Shown here: positions 12,828-25,400 of the stretch, piece after piece | Layout: every line of letters starts with the position of its first letter | Position numbering within the stretch: the stretch's first letter is position 1 | Assembly (NCBI GenBank): GCA_013400115.1 | Contig: VXBP01009432.1 | Span: forward strand, 250,420 to 314,419 | Direction: 5' to 3' | DNA from: Rhinopomastus cyanomelas | Taxonomy: Eukaryota > Chordata > Aves > Bucerotiformes > Rhinopomastidae | Length of the DNA stretch: 64,000 nucleotides | Notes under the pieces: generated by a model | Seen by the model: the letters and a program-made list of their open reading frames with translations, nothing else | The model's database searches: none | What the model was told of the DNA's origin: nothing | Made by a program: the position numbers and the translations under genes

Positions 12828-15800
12828 ACGTGATGTATCTTTCACTGCCTTCCCATAAAGCCAGGTTTAACACGAATATCCTTTTTGTCAAATTCAAGTT
12901 GTTCATCCCAAGAGCAGATACAACTTGGTAAGTCAAATAGTTCAGTCATTTACAGGAGGCTTGTTTGGATGATCTAATGCTTCATTTACATCTAAATATT
13001 TAAGGACTTAGGTTTGATAGGTGAAAAGAATAAAATGGAATACAGGAAAAAGGTGTTGTTCAGGCTGTTGCAGGTTTGTGCAGTTTCATTAAGTCTCCAG
13101 CAAAACACTTCGTTCCTCCTGGGTGTCCTTAATGGCCACCAGAACTGCCTGTTGACATTATATCACTTTTCATCAAGGGCTGGCGTACAAGAAAATTGAA
13201 GGGAAATGGAAGTAATGAACAGATGAGTGTTTCAGCATCTACTCATGGGTGGATACTGAAGTGTAACTCTGTGATGAGAAGGGCAGCACATACTGACTTG
13301 GAATAGCATCTGTGCTTTGCAAGAAGCTTCATTGGTCAGGACTTTTTTATTATAAGTCTGCCTTATACTTGATGAAAGAAAAAAATGTCAAACAAACTGA
13401 GGAAATGAAATTTTAAGAAAGTTTTTAAATGGTTGTGGTGACACAAAGACAATTTGCAGCTTGGCATCACCTTAGGATCTTTTATTCTAGTGTTGATGAG
13501 GCAATTTCCCCATGGGGCTATGGTATGCCATTCCCAGTTGGGGTCATATAATCTGCCAGAAAAAAGTGCAGCTTACTGGAGTGGATCTGTCTGTCCACAT
13601 AAATATTAATATGGTGTTGCTTAGCTTCACATGAGCACTACTTACTGGCCCGACACTGAAGCTATTATCTGAAATCTTGAGACTGAGATCACGATGGAAC
13701 TAATAAATGTCAGTGAGGCTGAGGCCTACACTAAACAATGCTGACTCTTTATGTAAACAGTGGTTTTGTGACTAAATAAATCAGATCACCTCAGAGAGAG
13801 ACTCTGTGTCTTTTCCTGGCACAATAAGAATACAAAATAGACACAGCTTGCTTTCTGAGTAGTGCTCCTTGCCACATCATTTGGATACTGACACAAAAAG
13901 GAGGAAAACAAGAAGGTTCTCACCATATTGTTTTTGCTTTCTGAGCTAAGTGGATGCTCCTGACAAGAGAAGTGTGAGGAACATCTTCCTTGCATAGTGA
14001 GGAGGGAAACAAGGTTACAGTTATTTCCTGAAGCCAGAGGTTGAGATGAGGTTTTCCCTCCCATACACACAGCACTGGAGGCTCTACAAATGATCCAACT
14101 ACTGAATTGCTTCCACTTGTCATGCTGCATTCAGTGCTGAACCACAGAGATAGAGAATTATCCAGAACATACTTTAGCCAACCCTGACTTCCTTTTTTGT
14201 ATAGAGCAATGAAAACGTGTGGGGAAGCCTCCCTGCTGTTAGGATGCAAGTGTCTGCCAGTTGTTAGCTATTGCAGAAGGTGACTGAATGAAGCCAGCTC
14301 TCTTCCCTAGAAATAAGTGCCTGGCTCACTATTCGCTCCTCATAGCCAGGCATAGTAGCCAAGAGTCTCTGTCTGCTCAGCTAGTCCCAAAACAGAAGGA
14401 ATCATTCCCTTCCTCTTTATACTATTCCATCTCTACCAGTTTGGTCTCTTAGAAGGTTAGTGCCAAGAAACTGTCTCTGTTTTCTCTCTCTTTGCATCAA
14501 CATCTGTATAAGGTTATTTCAGGGCTCTGAGTGACAATCAAGAACATGAGAACTGGACCAAACACAGTTTAAAAATCTCCTGATCTCTTTCATTCAGTAG
14601 GTTTGGGTTTTGCATTGGAGAAATTACTAAATTCTATGCCTGTTCAGAATAACAGAAGTTTTTAGAGTTAAATTTTACAGGGTGAAAAATAATACTGCAT
14701 ACACTTTCCAGCCATACTGCTGGAAGTTCTCCTTAGTTAACATGAAATCAGCTCTGGGCTCAAAGTATCTTACTTTTGGTAAAGTCATATATTTTAATTC
14801 CTAACCTTCTGTAGAATTATTACATATCTTTATGGGAGCAAGAAGAGATGACTTGAACTAGGCTAAAGGAATCTCACAAGTAGATTACGGAGTGGCTATT
14901 CAGAACACCACGCTGATGGTGGGACTGTCGTTACGAAGCACAGAGCATCTAGTACCTGTCACTCCCATGAAGACAAGCAAGTTTATTTTAACCATGCTCT
15001 TCACAAACACACAAGCTCAGGTGAGTATTTTCAAGTTGTGATGCTGGGAGGGAGAGCTTTAAAGGAGAAACAAAAAAAAAAAAGCTCCAAGACCCTGGTA
15101 AACTGCAGAAATGTCTAATTAAATGGAAACTGAGCCAGGGTGCCTGTGTGTTTGCTGCAGAGAAAAACGAATTTTTCCTTTGTAGAACAAAAACAGACTG
15201 CAGAGACCAAATGCATTTTTCATTTGGCTGGTATCATCTTGTTATCATTCAATATTCACATCGGTGGGTCAAAGGTCCTACTCACAGAAGTGCTGCAGAG
15301 CAGACAGTGCATTTCATGGAGTTTAAAAGTAAAAAGGTCCTGTAACAAGGCATTTAGTTTTCCAGTCAGTGTGCACTACAGTCTGCTCACTTTTCTGCAC
15401 GTGCTTTCTTTTCCCTCAGCCCTTCCTTGAAAACACTCAACGCACAACGGTAGAAAGCACAACGGTTGATTTGCTGCTGTGGAGCAGCACAACTAATACA
15501 TCAGTGAGCAGCACAGGAAATGAATTCTTATTGCAAGATGATTCAAAAAGACAAAGATTTGCACTGGGTTTTGTAACACAATATAACAGTGTTTAGTGTT
15601 TTACACTGAGCAGGTCTTGCACGTTTCTGTCCAAGCAAGAGGTCAAGTCGATAAACCAACGTTGCCCAATAAAAAAAGAGAGAATTGGTGTAAGATTTAA
15701 GACATTGTCAGGGTGTAGGTTGCACATTAACTAATAACATATGACTCACTTCACAATCTCTGACTAGTGTTTAATAGTCCTGATACCAAATGATGAGGCT

Positions 15801-17192
15801 AATGCTATCACAGATAAAATTCAGTTTAGTGAAAATTTTTGTACTGAAGCAGGAAGGGGGAAAACAAGGACACTAAGAAATGTGGTTTAAAAGACATATC
15901 TTACTGAGAATTTTACAATGGCAGCTGCAACAGAAACAGAATGAAATCTTTTGCTCACAAATAATAAACATTTCTAAAAATGTAAACACTTTTAAAAGTC
16001 ATTACTGATTTTTAAATTCAAGTGTGAAAATCTCATACATGGGAAACCTACTTACACTGTACCTGCATTTGTTGAATTTAGATTTCTATTTTGATAGATA
16101 GGATAGAAGAACAAATGCTACTGCTAAACTATTTCTTAAAATGTTCTCCATAGCTCAGATAGCAACTGAGTCTAAGATTCTTGCGTGAGACATCTTTCTC
16201 CTTCACATCTCTAGTGAAAGCACTGCTCTTCCGCTATGCCCACAAAGGTCTCTCACTCTTCCATGCGTTGAGCTTCCCTCATAGTACCTTAAAGGCAGAG
16301 AGTCTGTTTGAAGAAAAAGGTACTAGTCTGTGTGATTAAAAATATAAAATCTCATGAAGAATATTAGATAAAAGAGAGCAGAAAAACTTTTGTTTAGATA
16401 ATATATATGTTTTATAATTTTAGATAATATATATGATAATATATATTATCTTATATTATCATGTATATATTATTTAGATAATACATATATTTCCTTTACT
16501 GGGGTATTTGATGGATTAAATGCATTCTAGTGTTCAGCTAGAGTAATTGAAGTCTGAATAAGACAGGTATATTCTCTGTAATTTCCAGCTAATTCTTATA
16601 TCTATTAAGCTAAGTTGTTGGAAGGAAAACTAGAGACAGTTATGATGCTATGCAGAGGCTGGATAAATAAATGCAGTGCAAAATAGGAACAATCAATTCG
16701 TGTCCAAACCCAAGGCATACAGTTTACCTGTACAAGGACTTGTACATTAAGGTGTTTTCAGGATGCACAACACTGTACAGTCTTTGAACTCTTTCTACTC
16801 TGCTTTCCCATTCAGTGTTGTGTGACTAAATTTGGATTTTGAAAACTCACTGTAAGCAGGACAGCTCTGACATTTCAAACTAATATACTGTCAGATTTCT
16901 TATGCAATATTGATCTGTGATTCTGTGATTCTGGAAGAAGACTCTTATGCTTTGGAAAGGGAAGGAGATCTGCAGGAATGAAATATTTTGTATAAGCACA
17001 ATTAATCAGACTGCCTGTTACCACTTAATTCTCTACTTTGTTCACACACTAGCAGTGAGATTGACTGTAACAGGTCTGCCCCAAACCTGTGACACAAAGC
17101 CTGTACATAAACTGCCTGCTGGGTCTGTCGCTAGCTCCTGCTAGGTCCCAGTCTCTCCCAGAGTATTCTAGAGAGTGCCAAAGCCACCTGAC
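12828..17192. other. AT-rich non-coding stretch
   Basis: No gene is recognised. The stretch contains an A13-type run near 15071, the palindromic TATA cluster at 16393-16492 and a lone GATCTGTGATTCTGTGATTC at about 16911, which resembles CR1 tail units without any CR1 body. Overlapping minus-strand frames at 13786-14249 (114 and 109 codons in two frames) and plus-strand frames at 15140-15596 look like chance. Confidence 0.45.
16393..16492. repeat. AT-rich palindromic cluster
   Basis: Three copies of TTTAGATAAT start at 16393, 16419 and 16473 and are embedded in ATATAT runs. A perfect 16-bp palindrome, GATAATATATATTATC, spans 16435-16450. It could extrude as a small cruciform. Slippage within an AT repeat is the simplest origin. 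Confidence 0.85.
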
Positions 17193-17790
17193 ACAGAATC
17201 ACAGAATCATTTGGATTGGAAAAGACCCTTAATAACGTGGAGTCCAACCATTAACCCAGTACTGAGAAGTCTACCACTAAACCATGTCCCTAATCAACAT
17301 GCCTACACGCCTCAAATATGTCTTAAACACCTCCAGGAAATGTGACTCCACCACTTCCCCACCATCCTGCTTCAATGCCTGACAACAATGTCACTGAAGA
17401 TATTTTTATTAGTGTCCAAAATAAACCTCCCCTTGCACTAGTTGTGTCCATTTCCTCTTGTCCTGTTGCTTGTTCCCTAGGAGAAAAGATTGATCCCCAC
17501 CTCACTACAGTCTTTCTAGTTGTAGAAAGTGATAAGGTCTCACCGCAGTCTCCTTTTCTCAGGCTAAACAATCTCAGTTCTCTCAGCTGGTCCTCACAGG
17601 ACTTGTGCTCTAGACCCTTTACCAGCTTCACTGCCCATCTCTGGACCTGCTCCAGCACCACAATGCCCTTCTTGTAATGAGAGGTCCTAAACTGAACCTA
17701 GGATTCAAGGTGTGGCCTCAGCAGTGCTGAGTACACAGGACAATTACTTCCTTAGTGCTGTTTGCCACACGATTTCTGACATGGTCCAGA
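17193..17790 (-). mobile_element. Long CR1 LINE fragment, older subfamily
   Basis: About 600 bp of CR1 read in reverse. It begins at the 3' tail (CACAGAATCACAGAATCATT, GGATTGGAAAAGACCC) and runs back through the 3' UTR into the C-terminal part of ORF2. The coding match includes the antisense of the ACAGGACTTGTGCTCTAGAC and TCTGGACCTGCTCCAGCAC segments. It differs from the younger subfamily at many sites (for example GTGGAGTCCAACCATTAACC in the tail region). Frameshifts and stops break the frame. Reading frames at 17323-17661 and 17342-17677 are by-products of this element. Confidence 0.9.
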
Positions 17791-20289
17791 TTCCTCTGGG
17801 ATAATATAATGGTGTGAATTTACAGTGCAGACAGTTCTTTTCTACAGCTTGGGAGACTTCCTCAGAACTGTTTAGCTCACCAGTACAGACATAGTTGTGA
17901 CATCCAGACAAGCCATCAGTGACTTACTGTACTAATGCAAGTGGTACCGTAGTGGGACGTAAGCCTCCACCTTGAGGTGTTTATGGAGGGAGACTGTCCA
18001 AACTCTAAAAAGGAGAAGGTCCAGCCGTTCCTGCTTCTGCGGAAACACGTTGCCCATCAAGTCCATGCTCGGGTCCCTCAGCGTCAGCAGGCATTTTAAA
18101 GTCCAGATCTCTGTTCCATGTGCTTCCATGCCATTCTTCCAGTTCCAAAATGCCATTTCCTATGGCCATGAACAAGGGAGGAACACTGTCTATTTCAGCA
18201 AAACATGGAATACAGATGAAACCTTCCTTCCATTGATTCTCAAGGTACCACGCTGTCTCTCTATTCACCATGTATCCAGGGCAAGAGGGCTCTTGTGTTT
18301 AGCTCAGTGACAAGAGCCTTCCCTCTGAAACACAGACCACAAGTGAAGAAATTGCAGTCAAAGGAGAAAGAGGAACTGGAAACCCAAAACTTCAAACCCC
18401 CTCTGCTGGTCTGAACCCTCTCCGCTCAGAAAAGCTCATAATTAAAGCTTGCAATTTTGGCTTGCAGTATCCAAAACAAACACCACCAAAATTTCAAACC
18501 ACTTCACCTTCTCTCTACACTCCAGCTATCCTCTTATCTCCTCTAACAGCTCTGCAAGAAACAGGTAAGATCTAGAAAAGTTTTTCTGAGTGGATTCAGG
18601 TGGTCATAATCGTAAGCACATTACTTCCATGTGCTAGTGTGTAGTTGCCTTCTGTGTTACCAAGAAATCTTCTTAGACCACTTGATTAGAGCTCCCACAT
18701 CTGTCTTCAAGTTTTTATGCCTGTGTCTTCCTCTAAATGTTTGTTGTGCATCTCTTGTGTTAGCCATCACACAAAACCATTGAGTCCATTTCTGTTAAGA
18801 GAAGGTTTGCAGCAGCAGGCTTATTTGCAGGCCAATTGTTCCAAGTTTAAAAGCCTGTTCCTCATGAGTCTGTGATTTCCTCCACATTTGCTTGTTTTAT
18901 GCCATCCGAGGATACAGCCCTCTGGCTACAAACGCTAGCTAACTGCAGTTCCAAGCCATAAAATTCATTACAATATTAACTTGGCATGTGTTTCATACAG
19001 TAACAATTTTCCAGGACACTAAACTTTTCCAGCGCAGTAAACTCATGTTATTTCCCTGGTTGCAGTTATATATTTCAGTCAGCTGCCAAATGCTGCAGAT
19101 TTTCCTAAATCTGGCAAAGTTCCACACAATTTAACAAAATTTTTGTTCCTATGTATAATTTCTTCACTTAGAATCCACTTTGAGATCTTTATTGTTATAG
19201 GTCAGACACCTGGTTGAATGCAAAGTGAGTCTTGAGGGTGCCACTTCTTTGCATTTTACATAGGAGACTCCAGCTGGTACCCTGACCTTTGCATGAGGCT
19301 CAGTGTGAGCCTAGAGGCAAGGGGTTGGGAGGAGAACAAAGCTGCAGTGAGATGATACCTGTCACCTGAACAAGCACAAAGTCTGAAGGTGACTAACCAC
19401 AGCCGAGTCTGCATGTGTTCAGCATGAGAAATGGGGATTTGATGCTTTTGAGGAGCTTGTCCCATGGCTAAAAGACACTGGAAGAACATTTTCCTGCAAA
19501 CATAGCAACTGACGAGTGAAAGCTGACACCTTCAGCAAAGTCAGGGTAGTTGTTTGCATGCTGTATGGTCTGTCATTCCTTGACACTACAGGCAACGAGG
19601 TAGGTCTGGGAGTGACTGAGCACATTTGTAGACAGTAACTAGTTAAAGAAGCTGTCAACTGTTGTGCTAGAGGTAATGCAGGGGTGAGACTGACAGGTAG
19701 TGCTGGGTACATCAAAGGCTGTGAAGCTAATAGCACCTGAAGGAAGCCTGTAATTCATCTGAATCAAACTGGATTTTGATATAAATACAAATACACCAGT
19801 TAGACCTCAACAGCAAGAATGCACTTGTCAGGCACCTGGCCTGGATGGCAGTGGCTGTACAGGTTGAGAGGGGGAGAAGTGTGTGTGTGTGTATATACAC
19901 CAAGGATAATTCACCCATCCATACACCAGCTGTTTGTGACCATGTAACAGACACACGAGGTGATGTATTAGAACATGGACTATGCAGAACAGAAGGGGAA
20001 GTTGGTAAATTCAGTGGTGTTGGTGCCCCACTGCGCTGCTTCGCTGTCTTCCAGCTTGACTGGTCATGGAAAAGTGAACGAGCACTTTGGTGCCAAACCA
20101 AGTTCTTAGCAAGGTCAGAACAATGATCACTTCTGAAGAAGCCAAAATTTGACGAAAAGCCATTAAATCATCGCAGCTCACAGGACCTCAACCTGCATTC
20201 AGTTATCATTCTGGTGATCAAGTGGGGAAAATATAACTGGAGGAATGGAGTAAAATATGTTGCTCTTCTTTTCTAACATTCTCTCCAAC
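17791..20289. other. Non-coding stretch with an unexplained open region
   Basis: The first part (about 17930-18320) is open in several frames on both strands and is more GC-rich and CpG-containing than its surroundings; see the separate entry. A (GT)n run near 19879-19892 runs into a GTATATAC palindrome. Minus-strand frames at 19256-19736 and 19727-20101, and the plus-strand frame at 19845-20126, are unrecognised. Confidence 0.45.
17932..18310. other. Overlapping unrecognised reading frames
   Basis: A plus-strand frame (17972-18310, 112 codons) overlaps two minus-strand frames (17932-18156, 74 codons; 18005-18271, 88 codons). On the minus strand the peptide segments EGFICIPCFAEIDSVPPLF and DPSMDLMGNVFPQKQ look less random than the background. 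I cannot assign either to a family. If real, the minus-strand match would need a frameshift near 18130, which would make it a decayed retrocopy or an unknown repeat. No poly(A) remnant is visible at its 3' side, and chance is quite possible. Confidence 0.2.
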
Positions 20290-20600
20290 TGGGGAGGGCT
20301 GATGGATGGGCTGGGCCAGCTAACACTAACTGTCCAAAAGGATAGTCCATCCTATATTGTGTCAGCCCAGATGTAAAAGCAAGGGGAATGAAGGAAGAGG
20401 GGGAATATTTACTGGTGGTGGTTTTTTCCTCCAGAGCAACAACTATGTGCATCAGGTGCTGCTTCCTAGAATGGCAGCTAACATCATCTGCTGTCAGGAA
20501 GTAGAGAATAATCTTTATTATTTATCTTTGTGGTGGTGTAAGCGGTTTATCTGTGCATCTTTATCTCTCTCTACTTTAAATCTGGTTAAACTTCTGTAAG
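20290..20600 (+). mobile_element. Solo LTR of an ERVL-type endogenous retrovirus
   Basis: The layout follows the avian ERVL LTR as I remember it. A block around GGATAGTCCATCCTATATTG is followed by CAGATGTAAAAGCAAGGGG, in the place of the usual TATA box. Next comes a purine-rich GAAGGAAGAGGGGG segment, then GAAGTAGAGAATAATCTTTA, a TTTGTGGTGGTGTAAGCGG block and a CTTTATCTCTC end region. No internal viral gene sequence flanks it on either side, so it is most likely a solo LTR left by recombination. Exact termini and target duplication were not resolved. Confidence 0.6.
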
Positions 20601-22259
20601 TCACATGTAAGGATTTCCAATATGTTCCACATCTTGTGAGAGGGACATGGCTCCTCTTCCATGTCTGTGTAAAGGGTGGATAAAAGGAGATGATATCTGC
20701 ATAAGTGTTGTCCTCATTGCAGGCAGGTATGTGTGAAAATGTGATGATGACCTTCTTAGAACAATTGAGTCAACAATGAACTCCATCAAACCTGATTTTA
20801 TGATTCTTCAGCATCTAAATATTTCACATGGAACATGCTGCTGATTTCAGGGACAGTTAGGAGTCAGGATTTGCTTTCTTTCCCAGCAAGCCTTCTGTAC
20901 TGTTATTTTGACATTTTCCTGCTTCCAGCCCACCTCATTATAAACATAAAATATGTCTTGATTAGATTCCTACAGATGTGTGTATTGAGGGAAGCAGTAC
21001 CTCATTCTATGCTCAGGTTCTGCATCTTACTTACTCTTAAGAGAGTATTTATTATTGATGTCATTGCTGCTTATAATCTCTCAAGTTTTTAAGACAATAA
21101 AGGCAGGTGTTATTTAACTTTGAAGAGTCTATTTCAAGTTGCACCACCAATTAAAAAGTTCTACTTACTACAAAAAACCCAGTATGTAGATAATAGAGGA
21201 ACCAAGCTCACCTGTTGGCAGATCTGTGGCTTTTTAACTGATGCCCAGATTGTTGAAGACTCTTGCAGAGCACATTCACTCAATATCTATTTCTGAATAT
21301 TTGAAAACCATGTAATCCTTTTTACATTTCACTTTGTTTCCCATTGCAAATCACATTAAGGACAGAGTGGGAACAAGCTGTGAATGCAACACCTTGAAGA
21401 GTGGTTGCTTAGGGAAGAACATTCGGTAACAGAGAGCTCCCAGTCCAGAGGATTATGCTAATCTGAGATCCAGAACTGAATTTCAATTTTGACTTTTAAG
21501 AAACAGCATTAAAAATCAGTAGTAAGGCTGTATTAACCACTAGAGCAGTTAAACATGGATGAGCTTCTTCGCACTGTTCAGATTTAGTGTTTCTTCGGGG
21601 AGTTTGAAGGCTTTTTTCAAAAAGAAATCATGACATCCTTTGAGCCCAAATTGACTCGACAAAGTCTTAGAAAAAGTGTTAAAAAGGGCAAGCATACAAC
21701 CAAAAATGGCCAAGCTCAAGTGAAACCAGTCAACACGTGCTGCTGATTTACATGGTAATTGCAATAACACAGGGAACATCCACAGCTGTTGCATTAGTCT
21801 AGATTCTAACCTCTGGTAGCAGGAATTAAGGAAAAGTCTAGCTCAAATAATTTGAGACCATGAGATGAGTCTTTGCCTGGGTCAGATTGTCCAGTTTGAC
21901 AAAGCTGTAGCTAGGAGAAGGTCATTAAAAAAGTAAACACCGTCACCTTCATGCACTTGAAGTTGGTTTGGGCACCAGTGATCCCACAGGTCCAAGGAAG
22001 GTGCTGGTTTGCAGGTAGGCATCACAGGAGCTTTTTGTAGCACAAGTGTGTCCTGTTCTGCTCCTGAGACACTGCACCTCTGGACAGGAGGGCAATTCCT
22101 GCTGTGCAGTGTCTACACCACTTGGTGTTTCCTCTGAACTGACAATTCCAGCTCTGACTGCTGGTGTCAAGGAGCATCTATGTTTACTGTGCCTCCACAA
22201 ACAGAAAATAATCCATTCCTGTTACAGTGGCTACTTCTTAATTTGCTCTCTTCTGCTGC
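20601..22259. other. Non-coding stretch, nothing recognised
   Basis: No mobile element or gene signal is seen. Short frames at 20835-21092 (plus) and 21549-21794 (minus) have no recognisable content. Base composition is ordinary AT-rich vertebrate intergenic or intronic DNA. Confidence 0.45.
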
Positions 22260-22415
22260 GGATGCCCCCTCCCTGGAGGTGTTTAAAGCCGGGTTGGATG
22301 GAGCCCTGGACAACCTGGTCTAGTGGGAGTTATTCCTGCATGTGGCAGGGGTTTGGTACTAGATGATCTCTCAGGTCTCTTCCAACCTAAACCATTCTAT
22401 GATTCTGTGATTCTG
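22260..22415 (+). mobile_element. CR1 LINE 3' end with octamer tail
   Basis: Sense CR1 from the last ORF2 codons (CCCTCCCTGGAGGTGTTTAA, corresponding to the conserved PSLEVF peptide) through a 3' UTR with GTACTAGATGATCTCTCAGG. The tail is CATTCTATGATTCTGTGATTCTGG. The 3' UTR wording (GTTGGATGGAGCCCTGGACA) marks a subfamily different from the young copies elsewhere in the window. Confidence 0.88.
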
Positions 22416-25400
22416 GCTCCTACACCCTGAGGCTAAGGAAAGGCATTTTTTTGCTGTCTCTCAGAAGCAGTTGTCTCAAGAGAGAGGTGGATATTTTCTG
22501 CTTAGTGTTTTCAGTGGAGCACCAAGCACATCTTCACAAGGACAAGCCAATGATGCCCTTGGGGTATCCCTGATGAGTATAATGAATTTTCTTATAACTG
22601 GAGGCTAAGTAGGTGCTTTCATATATGTATATGTATATAATTAATAGGACTTGACAGTGATACTGCTAAAAAACAACAGGAAATCCTACTGAGGTTGCAC
22701 ATATTGTTAATAAACCTGTGTGTGAGTAGTGACGCCTGAAACACAGACACAGACACCCTTAGTTGTCTTTTGAGTGCCTCTGAGAGCAGGGCACCCATCT
22801 ACCCTTTTAGAGAGTGAAAGTGTCTACAGCTTTTCAGAATGATATCCTTGTAGCAGCATCCATTATGAATGTACTGTCTGTCATTCCACCGCTTGAAGGG
22901 ATCCCTGTGGATCTCACAACAAAGCAATGTGTGACCTTCATGGTGGAGTAACACCAGCCACAAATACCTTGTAGAGCAAGAGAGGTACAACAATGCTAAA
23001 TGATTTGATACTTGTAAGGGATTGATTTTGAATCCTTGGGAAAAGCACGAAGAAAAGACAGCTTTTCTCCTCTGGGAATACACTAGAGCAGATTATTCCA
23101 GATAATGAAATAATTCTTGGAGAATGTGATTCTTTAGCATTAATCTCATTACTACAAATGAAAATTAAGATGTTGTGGACAAGTTACCTGTTGACAAATT
23201 TTGTGGAATTATTCATTTTCTTTCCTCAGGCTGTGCTCAGCTGCAAGCAGCAGACTCACTGTATTTTGTTATTGATGATTCACAGCTGGAGTGCCATGAA
23301 TGACAATGTTTGAACCTTTTCCTACTGCAAGTCACATCATCAGCCTTTTAAAGGCACATAATGGGAAGTGAGGAATTTGTGGGGCAAAAGGACAGTGTGT
23401 GGCACACTCATCCAGGCCTTTATCATATTCATGTATGTGTGCTCTTGTCTCACTTCTGCAAAGCCTTTCCTTCCTGCATTCATGCAGCCATGCCTCAAAG
23501 ATCTACCTCTGCTGGCAACAAGTCTTCAAGAATGGAAAGCATTGTCTCCAGTAAGGGCAGTAGTTTGCATGTCAATAGATTTGGAACAAGTGGAGACCTA
23601 ATTAACTAGGCTAATTATTTGTACTGAGAGAATCTGAGACTTTCTTTTTTAAAGACCTCAGTGAACTAAATGCCAGCTCCTTTCCTTCACAGTACCATGT
23701 ACTAGTCTGGAACGATGGAGGTGACATTGCTTACAGTCACATCTGCCCGTTATGTACATCGTTCTAAGAGCATTTATTGTGGTGTTGTTCAGTCTGTTGT
23801 ACCCATGGCCTTTTCACTATCACCCTGTCTTCACTCTTGGAAAAGTGTCCTAGTTTTGACCAGCACATTAAATCCAGCACACTTGTCATCTAAAAAAACA
23901 CCTGGGCAAAAGTCATTATGGGTTTTTTTTCTGAGAAAGCATGGTAAGTTTTTACAGAACTGAAGAAGGAACTTGAAATGCACCTTGAAATAAACTCACA
24001 GGAGGGTCCTGGCTCACAGAAAGTATGGACTTACAGCCTGGTGTTCTCACGTGGTATTATTGGTGGATGCTAATATCCAGGCTTTATCTCACAAGTTGTT
24101 AAATACTCAGTACCAGATAATGGCAGTAGTAATGGATGTAAAAGCTTGTCAGAACTAAAAGGCACAGAGCCCCTGCTCATTGATATTTTCAAGTCACACT
24201 GTTTTCTAAGGTTGTACCCTGACCAACAACTGCCTTTGAAGAGATACACCTGAATTATCTCCTGTGCTGTCTCTTCCTTTTCCACAGCAATCTTCTTCAG
24301 CCACGACTTGTTTTCTGAAGTCACATTGCTCAAGTATAGCTAGAGGACAAACTGTTTGAACAACCACATCAATAACAAACCTTATGTTTAAATGTCAACC
24401 CTAAACAAACATCTTAAAGGAAATACCAGTTGACTTGTTCTTAAATTACAAGGAATAATAGAATTTTTCAGAAGCCCAGCCTATTATGATATTTGTTTGT
24501 ACTTCCTATTAGTGTCAGACAAGCAGAACTTGAGGAGTGATGCTGAACTTTCTGTTCTCCCAGTTGGTTACAGTTGGGTATTCGAAACAGCTGCTGCTTC
24601 TCATGAAAACCAGTGGCCTCTTCGAGCCTTAAAAGCTTGCCACCCACCACTTCTTGATGCTAAATGAGTTATTGGATTTTAAACTTCATAATCACAATTA
24701 CCATCTATATTTCAATTTTATGACATAATTCTCCTCACTTCTTTTGTTTCGAGACTCTTGCTTCACACTGCACTCTGCTTTATACCATCCACTGATTGAT
24801 TTATGGATGATTCTCTCCAGAGTGAAAACCCCATTTGCCATTTTTATGGACAAAATGTTTATACCATGGTGTTAAATTTGAAAACCCTCTCATCCATACT
24901 GATCTAACAAGCATTTCTGGCTTGTGGAAACTAAGGACACTTGCAGTAAATTCTGTTCTGACAGGGGCATCCCCTAGAGGCTCCATAAAAATTTCATTGG
25001 CTGCATTTCCTTGAAAATAATAGGCAATGAAACCAAGAAAGAGGAACATCTATGCTCCATCAGAAGACATTTCTTGATGAAACCCAAAGTCAGGGAATGG
25101 AGCTCTGTTTTAAAGTTGAATAATCCTGGTCAAACATTTGGAGTACCACAAGCATTTTTCTGCTGTACAGCCAGCCTGCACATTCTCATTTTGACCCTGT
25201 CAAGGTAGTTCAGGTTCCTCTCTCCCTTGTTTCATAACCTTAAGGAGTTTCCTTGACGTGCATCCCTGTCTGAGGGAAGATCCTGATGTGCAGCCAGATG
25301 CTATGTAGGAGAGCAAGAAGGGCTCTCAGACTAGCAACTGTGTATGGGGGTAAGAAGATTGACTCATGGTCATACTTACATATCAACTTGCATTTGAGCT

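Noticed and set aside
16911..16933. GATTCTGTGATTCTGG-like octamers as a CR1 copy
   Set aside because: Only the tail-like octamers are present; no CR1 body lies upstream, so it is too short to call.
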